Below, in pieces: positions 6,323 to 10,830 of a stretch of DNA of 10,830 nt. The notes under the pieces are model-generated. The model did not search any database, was not told where the DNA came from, and saw nothing but the letters and a program-made list of their open reading frames with translations. The stretch comes from an uncultured Lachnospiraceae bacterium. GTDB lineage: Bacteria; Bacillota; Clostridia; Lachnospirales; Lachnospiraceae. The stretch covers positions 1 to 10,830 of the forward strand of contig CAJUIM010000125.1 in NCBI GenBank assembly GCA_910586275.1, given 5' to 3'. A program made the position numbers and the translations under genes. Positions within the stretch are counted from its first letter, which is position 1. Every line of letters begins with the position of its first letter.

Positions 6323-7741
6323 ATGAAAAGAACATGTAGAAGAAAAATCTTGGGTATGGTGTCAGGCATGGCATTGGCGATGCTTTTGTCTTTGGCAGTG
6401 CCTGCCGTAGGCAGGGCATATGTACAGGCTTCGGGAATGATTACTGCGGATGCCGCCAAGGTGAGGAAAGAGCCTTCTACCCAGAGCGACTCATTATCAA
6501 GCCTGCTGAAGGGAACCATGGTGACGGTAATCGATGAAGTAAAAGACAGCGCTGGAGCATTATGGTATAAGGTGAGTTATGAGAACAGCACCGGATATGT
6601 GCGTTCCGATTTGATGCTGAAAGCCACGGCAAACACAACAAATACGGCAAATACGACAACCAGCACTACCATCGTGTCTGCCAGTACCAATGGTTCCGCA
6701 GGCACGGCGAAGCCGGCAGCCACGCAGGTGACGGCCATTGCGGAGACAAAGGCATATGTAAATTTCAAGAGTGCAAGAGTCCGTCAGGGAGCGTCTACAC
6801 AGCATGAAATCCTTGGTTCGGCAGAGCAGAACACGCCGGTGGTCATTACAGGGGAAGCAAAAGCACCGGATGGGAAGAAATGGTATCAGATAAAGTATAC
6901 GAATCAGAACGGCCGTGAAATAGTAGGGTTTATCCGTTGGGATTTAGTGACGGTAGGTGATCCGCCGGCACCGGTGGCTTCGGAGCAGCCGGCAGAGGCA
7001 CCGGCGGAAGTGGTTCCGGAGACGCCTGCGGAAGCACCCGCAGAGACACCTGCGGAAGTTCCTGCGGAGGGTGCCGAAGGAACGGAAGGCATGGAAGGGA
7101 CAGGCGGAGAGGGACAGCAGATACCCGAACCGGCTCCGGCTCCCGAGCCGGCGGTGAAGCCGGATTATGAAATGGCTTACATGCCCAACAAGGACGGTGT
7201 GGAGGAGTGGTTTCTGCTTGACAATATCGCGGGGACCCAGCAGTCGCTGGCAAACCTACGGGCGGCGGCGGAAGCCGGAGAAAGACTGAGCGCAGCCGGC
7301 GGCGATCAGGCAGGCACACAGAAAATCATTATAATCGTACTGGCCGTGCTGGTAGCGGTTTTGGCCGTAGTGGTGGCGATTCTGCTCTTTAAGCTGAAAG
7401 ACATGTACGAAGAGGAAGACGACGAGGACGAAGACGAGGAAGAGGATGAGGACGAAGAGGACGAGGAAGAGGAGGAAGTGATAGAGGAACCCAAGCCGGT
7501 CCGTAAGAAACGCCCTGTCGAAACCGTGCAGGAGAAGCCGCAGAAACCGGTGCCGAAGGCTAAGCCGGTACGGGAAAGAAGGCCGGTTCCGGAGAAAGCA
7601 GTGGAATATGATCCGGAGGAAGAATTCGAAGCAGGACAGCCGGCGGTGCAGAAACCGCAGACGAAAAGAAAAGCGAAAAACTTCCTGATAGAGGATGATG
7701 AGTTTGAATTTGAATTCCTCAATATGGATGATAAGAAGTAA
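6323..7741 (+). CDS. Exported double-SH3 protein with membrane anchor and acidic cytoplasmic tail
   Basis: A 472-residue protein. A signal peptide (residues 1 to about 33: basic start, hydrophobic 11-29) leads to two bacterial SH3 domains, about 38-100 and 143-212. Each has the VR..PSTQS/ARVRQGASTQ start, a WYK/WYQ strand and a GYVR/GFIRWDLV end. A Thr/Ser/Asn-rich linker (101-135) separates them. A Pro/Ala/Glu-rich spacer (213-280) follows, then about 50 folded-looking residues, a transmembrane helix (334-357), 23 uninterrupted Asp/Glu residues (363-385), a Pro/Lys/Arg-rich tail and a C-terminal acidic-aromatic motif DDEFEFEFLNMDD. SH3 domains of this type usually bind cell-wall peptides, so the predicted topology is wall-facing SH3 domains with a cytoplasmic charged tail. 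The ATG at 6323 is chosen for GAGAGGAAG (6309-6317) upstream and the signal peptide. Upstream in-frame codons overlap the previous gene. It lies 52 bases after that gene. Confidence 0.85.
   Translation: MKRTCRRKILGMVSGMALAMLLSLAVPAVGRAYVQASGMITADAAKVRKEPSTQSDSLSSLLKGTMVTVIDEVKDSAGALWYKVSYENSTGYVRSDLMLKATANTTNTANTTTSTTIVSASTNGSAGTAKPAATQVTAIAETKAYVNFKSARVRQGASTQHEILGSAEQNTPVVITGEAKAPDGKKWYQIKYTNQNGREIVGFIRWDLVTVGDPPAPVASEQPAEAPAEVVPETPAEAPAETPAEVPAEGAEGTEGMEGTGGEGQQIPEPAPAPEPAVKPDYEMAYMPNKDGVEEWFLLDNIAGTQQSLANLRAAAEAGERLSAAGGDQAGTQKIIIIVLAVLVAVLAVVVAILLFKLKDMYEEEDDEDEDEEEDEDEEDEEEEEVIEEPKPVRKKRPVETVQEKPQKPVPKAKPVRERRPVPEKAVEYDPEEEFEAGQPAVQKPQTKRKAKNFLIEDDEFEFEFLNMDDKK
6986..7072 (+). repeat. 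Imperfect Pro-Ala-Glu coding repeat
   Basis: Within the SH3 protein (residues 222-250), the motif PAE followed by A/V/T and P recurs about every 4-6 residues. The codons GCGGAA, GCAGAG, CCG and CCT alternate rather than repeating exactly, which suggests old expansion with drift rather than recent slippage. Such Pro/Ala/Glu spacers in exported Gram-positive proteins usually act as extended wall-spanning linkers. Confidence 0.6.
7409..7477 (+). repeat. GA-rich tract encoding 23 consecutive acidic residues
   Basis: This 69-base tract of GAA, GAG, GAC and GAT codons encodes residues 363-385 of the SH3 membrane protein, just inside the predicted transmembrane helix. The low complexity produces an artefactual poly-serine frame on the opposite strand. 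Such tracts are prone to replication slippage in steps of three, so length may vary between strains. Confidence 0.7.
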
Positions 7742-7792
7742 ACGGCATTACGGTGCTGAAAGCAGAAAACAGGATAATTCTGATAGTTTGGT

Positions 7793-7875
7793 TTGGCTGA
7801 TATATGGTCGGCGGCGGTATGGGACAGAGAGGTTTTGTCAGAGGATATCGTCCGGCACGGCATTATATCAGCCAA
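7793..7875 (+). promoter_or_regulatory. GntR-clpC leader with a 12-bp inverted repeat
   Basis: TTGGCTGATATA (7793-7804) is the exact reverse complement of 7864-7875, with 59 bases between. In RNA it would be a closing stem for a larger structure, including a short GACA/TGTC pairing inside. In DNA it could be two half-sites. The left arm overlaps a possible extended -10 element TGATATATG (7798-7806), but no good -35 box is seen. It lies 31 bases before the GntR start, in the 165-base gap after the SH3 gene, which holds no terminator. Confidence 0.4.
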
Positions 7876-7906
7876 TAAGGTTTTGTTTCAGTTACGGAGC
7901 AGAAAG

Positions 7907-8284
7907 ATGATAATTGAGATTGATTTTAACAGTGACGAGGCGTTGTACCTGCAGCTGAGGAATCAGATTATTCTCGGCATTGCCACTTCCAGGATACGGG
8001 AAGGGGACGAACTTCCCAGTGTGCGGCAGCTGGCGGAGGATATCGGGATAAACATGCATACGGTGAACAAAGCATATACTGTATTGAAGCAGGAAGGCTT
8101 TGTGAAGGTGGACAGGCGCAGGGGTGCGGTGATTTCCATTGATGCCGACAGGCTGGAGACAATAGAGGAACTGCGTATTGATTTGAAAGTAATCCTTGCA
8201 AAAGGAATCTGTAAGAATATTTCCAGAGAAGAAGTGCATGCTCTTATAGATGAAATATATGAAGATTATGGAGGTCTGGATTGA
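7907..8284 (+). CDS. YtrA-type GntR family transcriptional regulator
   Basis: A 125-residue regulator. Residues 11-76 form the GntR winged helix: LYLQLRNQIILGIATSRIREGDELPSVRQLA, then a recognition helix near 47-62 (INMHTVNKAYTVLKQEG) and a basic wing with DRRRG (69-73). The short C-terminal part (about 50 residues, helical) is the hallmark of the YtrA subfamily, which has no large effector domain and often represses its own operon. The ATG at 7907 has GGAG (7896-7899) seven bases upstream, and MIIEIDFNSDEALYLQL is the usual start of this family. The frame extends back to 7793, but those residues look non-coding. The stop codon overlaps the clpC start by one base (TGATG), so the two proteins are translationally coupled. 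YtrA-type genes more often precede ABC transporters. Autoregulation and control of clpC are inferred. Confidence 0.9.
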   Translation: MIIEIDFNSDEALYLQLRNQIILGIATSRIREGDELPSVRQLAEDIGINMHTVNKAYTVLKQEGFVKVDRRRGAVISIDADRLETIEELRIDLKVILAKGICKNISREEVHALIDEIYEDYGGLD

Positions 8285-10737
8285 TGCAGTCACAGTTTAC
8301 GGATAAGGCGAAGACAGCACTGCTGTTAGCGGAGAAGACCGCGATAAGCCTCCGTCAGGGCTATGTTGGGACGGAGCATATATTGGCCGGGCTGTTGCGG
8401 GAAGGGACCGGGGTGGCGGCCAAAGTATTGGCAGCCAATGGACTGGAAGAAATACAGCTGATGGAAATGATACGGGATCTGATTACGCCGGACAAAGGGG
8501 TTTTGGCAAAGGATCGGGACGGATATTCCCCTAGGGCATTGAAAATATTGGAGGAAGGCCATAGGCAGGCGGAACGTTTCGGGGCATTCCGAACCGGCAC
8601 GGAGCATATTCTGCTTGCCCTTATTAAGGAAGGGGAGAATGTGGCCGTACGTCTGCTGAATACGCTTGGGCTGTCTTTACAGAAGGTCTATGCGGATACT
8701 TTGGCTGCCATGGGGGAAGACAGCAACATATATAAGGAAGACTTAGGGAAAAAACAGAGCGGAAGGAAGAGAGGCGGGGCATCGGTACTGGAGCAGTACA
8801 GCCGTGACCTTACGGCATTGGCAAAGTCGGGGGATTTGGATCCGGTCATCGGGAGAGAGGATGAAATCGGCCGGGTGATTCAGATTCTGAGCCGCCGGAC
8901 GAAAAATAACCCTTGTCTTATCGGTGAGCCGGGCGTAGGAAAGACGGCAGTGGTGGAAGGGCTTGCGCTGCGTATTGTTTCGGGAGAGGTTCCCTTTACG
9001 GTACAGGATAAGAGAGTGCTGACTCTGGATCTGTCCGGCATGGTGGCAGGGAGTAAGTACAGAGGGGAATTCGAGGAAAGGATTAAGAAAGTAATACGGG
9101 AAGTGATCGAGGACGGCAATGTCATTCTTTTTCTGGATGAAATGCATACGATTATCGGTGCGGGAGGTGCGGAAGGAGCCATTGACGCTTCCAATATCCT
9201 GAAACCATCTTTGGCCAGAGGAGAAATCCAGCTGATCGGAGCCACTACCATAACCGAATACCGGAAATATGTGGAAAGGGATGCGGCTCTGGAACGACGG
9301 TTTCAGCCGGTAAATGTGGAAGAACCTACGGAGGAGGAGGCAATCCGCATTCTGAAAGGCGTGGCAGGGAAATATGAGGAACATCATCATGTGACCATTG
9401 ACGATAGCGCACTGGCAGCTGCAGTGCATCTTTCGGCGAGGTATATCAATGACAGGAATCTGCCGGACAAAGCCATTGACTTAATTGACGAAGCGGCTTC
9501 TGCGCTGCGTCTTAAGAGTATGCGCATGCCGGATAAGATGAAGGAACTGGGCGAGCAGATTGCCAAGATGGATGTACAGATTGAACGTTCCATCCGCATG
9601 GAAGCTTTTAGCCAGGCGGGGGAAATCAAACATAATCAGGACGAACTGATAAAGAAATACGACCGGATGAAGCAGCGGTTTGACCGTGCCCAAGAGGAAC
9701 GCAGATATGTAGTGGGAGAAAATGAAATAGCCGAAGTGGTTGCCATGTGGACAAAGATTCCGGTAAAGAAATTGGCGGAAAAAGAAAGCGAACGTCTGCT
9801 GAAACTGGAATCTATACTGCATAAAAGAGTCATCGGGCAGGAAGAAGCGGTGACTGCCGTGGCAAAGGCTATGCGGAGAGGGCGGGTCGGCCTGCAGGAT
9901 CCTAACCGTCCCATCGGGTCTTTCCTGTTCTTAGGCCCTACGGGCGTGGGAAAGACGGAATTGAGCAAAGCGTTGGCGGAGGCGATGTTCGGCTCGGAAA
10001 ATGCATTGATCCGGGTGGATATGTCGGAATATATGGAAGGGCATTCCGTTTCCAAGATGATCGGCTCTCCTCCTGGCTATGTAGGCTTTGACGAGGGCGG
10101 GCAGTTAAGCGAAAAAGTAAGGCGTAATCCCTATTCCGTGGTATTGTTCGATGAAGTGGAGAAAGCCCATCCGGACGTGTTCAATATTTTACTGCAGGTG
10201 CTGGATGACGGACATATTACCGATTCCAAGGGACGTAAAGTGAACTTTAAGAATACGATCCTTATCATGACTTCCAATGCGGGCGCACAGCGGATTATAG
10301 ACCCGAAGAATCTGGGATTTTCCGCCCAGACCGATGAAAAGAAAGATTATGATAAGATGAAGGCGGGAGTCATGGAAGAGGTGAAACGGCTGTTTAAACC
10401 GGAATTTATCAACCGTATCGATGAAATTATGGTGTTCCATCCGCTGAACGGGGAAGATATGAAGCGTATCATCACGCTTCTGTCCAAGAATCTGACTGCC
10501 CGGTGCAGGGAACAGATGGATATCGATCTGACAATCACGCCGGCCCTGAAAGAATATATCATAGAGAACCATGCCGAACTGAAAATGGGCGCAAGGCCGC
10601 TGAAACGGGCAATTCAGACGGTGATAGAGGATGCGCTTGCGGAGGAAATATTGGCGGGCGGTATTCAGGCCGGAGACCGGGTGAGCGCAGGAGTAAAGGA
10701 TAAAAAAGTCGTCTTCAGCGTAAAAAAAGAAGGATAA
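8284..10737 (+). CDS. clpC: ClpC-type AAA+ protease unfoldase subunit
   Basis: An 817-residue class I Hsp100. Two Clp N repeats (about 3-75 and 78-145, each with GTEHIL) recognise adaptors and substrates. AAA-1 has Walker A GEPGVGKT (214-221) and Walker B VILFLDE (280-286), with an arginine-finger region ERRFQPV. A coiled-coil middle domain (about 400-470) is of ClpC rather than the longer ClpB length. AAA-2 has Walker A GPTGVGKT (551-558) and Walker B VVLFDE (619-624), then GFVN-like sensor motifs and GARPLKRAIQ. The tripeptide Leu677-Gly678-Phe679 lies where ClpC proteins carry the ClpP-docking loop, so it should feed substrates to ClpP. The ATG at 8284 has GGAGG (8270-8274) nine bases upstream; a TTG one codon earlier is less likely. 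Tandem TAA codons end the gene. No ctsR, mcsA or mcsB is adjacent. Confidence 0.96.
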   Translation: MQSQFTDKAKTALLLAEKTAISLRQGYVGTEHILAGLLREGTGVAAKVLAANGLEEIQLMEMIRDLITPDKGVLAKDRDGYSPRALKILEEGHRQAERFGAFRTGTEHILLALIKEGENVAVRLLNTLGLSLQKVYADTLAAMGEDSNIYKEDLGKKQSGRKRGGASVLEQYSRDLTALAKSGDLDPVIGREDEIGRVIQILSRRTKNNPCLIGEPGVGKTAVVEGLALRIVSGEVPFTVQDKRVLTLDLSGMVAGSKYRGEFEERIKKVIREVIEDGNVILFLDEMHTIIGAGGAEGAIDASNILKPSLARGEIQLIGATTITEYRKYVERDAALERRFQPVNVEEPTEEEAIRILKGVAGKYEEHHHVTIDDSALAAAVHLSARYINDRNLPDKAIDLIDEAASALRLKSMRMPDKMKELGEQIAKMDVQIERSIRMEAFSQAGEIKHNQDELIKKYDRMKQRFDRAQEERRYVVGENEIAEVVAMWTKIPVKKLAEKESERLLKLESILHKRVIGQEEAVTAVAKAMRRGRVGLQDPNRPIGSFLFLGPTGVGKTELSKALAEAMFGSENALIRVDMSEYMEGHSVSKMIGSPPGYVGFDEGGQLSEKVRRNPYSVVLFDEVEKAHPDVFNILLQVLDDGHITDSKGRKVNFKNTILIMTSNAGAQRIIDPKNLGFSAQTDEKKDYDKMKAGVMEEVKRLFKPEFINRIDEIMVFHPLNGEDMKRIITLLSKNLTARCREQMDIDLTITPALKEYIIENHAELKMGARPLKRAIQTVIEDALAEEILAGGIQAGDRVSAGVKDKKVVFSVKKEG

Positions 10738-10745
10738 TAAAAAAG

Positions 10746-10785
10746 GTAACAGTTCAGCCTGAATGTTGTGTTGGGGGGCGGACGC
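10746..10785. repeat. Right arm of the 40-bp inverted repeat
   Basis: This is the partner of 10-49 in opposite orientation: 28 exact bases (10746-10773), then 10 of 12. The core TTCAGCCTGAA (10753-10763) is an 11-base palindrome. It begins nine bases after the clpC stop codon. A GC-rich stretch and seven T residues (10797-10803) follow, but no convincing stem abuts the T-run, so terminator activity is uncertain. The last 27 bases of the window hold nothing recognisable. Confidence 0.85.
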
Positions 10786-10830
10786 CCGTGCGCGAGTTTT
10801 TTTAGTGGCCGGCAGCAGCGGAACTGCCTG

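Noticed and set aside
6301..6340. Short ORF starting at the ATG at 6301
   Set aside because: Only about 12 codons, out of frame with the SH3 gene, with no ribosome binding site. Probably chance.
7306..7875. Long minus-strand frame with poly-serine
   Set aside because: It is the antisense reading of the Asp/Glu codon tract of the SH3 protein, with no ribosome binding site or family features.
10..10785. The whole block as a transposon or integrative element
   Set aside because: No transposase, integrase or relaxase. The content is core metabolism and protein quality control, and no target duplication can be seen within the window.
10774..10803. Intrinsic terminator after clpC
   Set aside because: The only clear stem (GGGC 10776-10779 with GCCC 10784-10787) is four bases long and ends nine bases before the T-run.

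Overview
This window looks like chromosomal DNA of a Gram-positive anaerobe of the Clostridia, most likely Lachnospiraceae. The clues are strong purine-rich Shine-Dalgarno sites, a perfect sigma-A promoter, a purE-purM-purN-purD cluster with clostridial sequence character (for example the FCGKGFYG stretch in PurN), a TIGR04086 membrane protein, a YtrA-type GntR regulator and a ClpC ATPase. The family assignment is inferred from protein character and was not searched. All nine genes lie on the + strand.

Layout. Positions 10-49 carry one arm of a 40-bp inverted repeat. Next come a consensus promoter (79-107) with a 15-bp palindrome over its -10 box and a secreted lipoprotein gene (160-1311). 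A non-coding stretch follows, ending in a strong intrinsic terminator (1428-1462). A small four-helix membrane protein (1647-2069) has its own weak promoter candidate. After a 186-base AT-rich leader come purE, purM, purN and purD (2256-5780), tightly packed with 7- and 4-base overlaps between purM/purN and purN/purD. Close behind purD are a zinc-knuckle/winged-helix protein resembling the YvyF 'flagellar operon protein' family (5803-6270) and a membrane-anchored double-SH3 protein with an extremely acidic cytoplasmic segment (6323-7741). A 165-base gap with a 12-bp inverted repeat leads into a GntR regulator (7907-8284), which overlaps clpC (8284-10737) by one base. The second arm of the inverted repeat (10746-10785) follows immediately.

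How the genes work together. PurE, PurM, PurN and PurD are four enzymes of de novo IMP synthesis (PurD step 2, PurN step 3, PurM step 5, PurE step 6). purC, purF, purH, purL/Q and purK are not here and must lie elsewhere or be replaced. No intrinsic terminator is visible between purE and clpC, so read-through into the downstream genes is possible. ClpC is a two-AAA-domain Hsp100 unfoldase with a ClpP-docking tripeptide. It is coupled to a GntR repressor and lacks the familiar CtsR-McsA-McsB neighbourhood.

I see no mobile element genes, CRISPR array, tRNA or rRNA. Most of the window is ordinary core genome. The points most worth a second look are the long inverted repeat bracketing the whole block, the GntR-clpC coupling with its inverted-repeat leader, the YvyF-like protein outside any flagellar context, and the acidic-tailed SH3 membrane protein.
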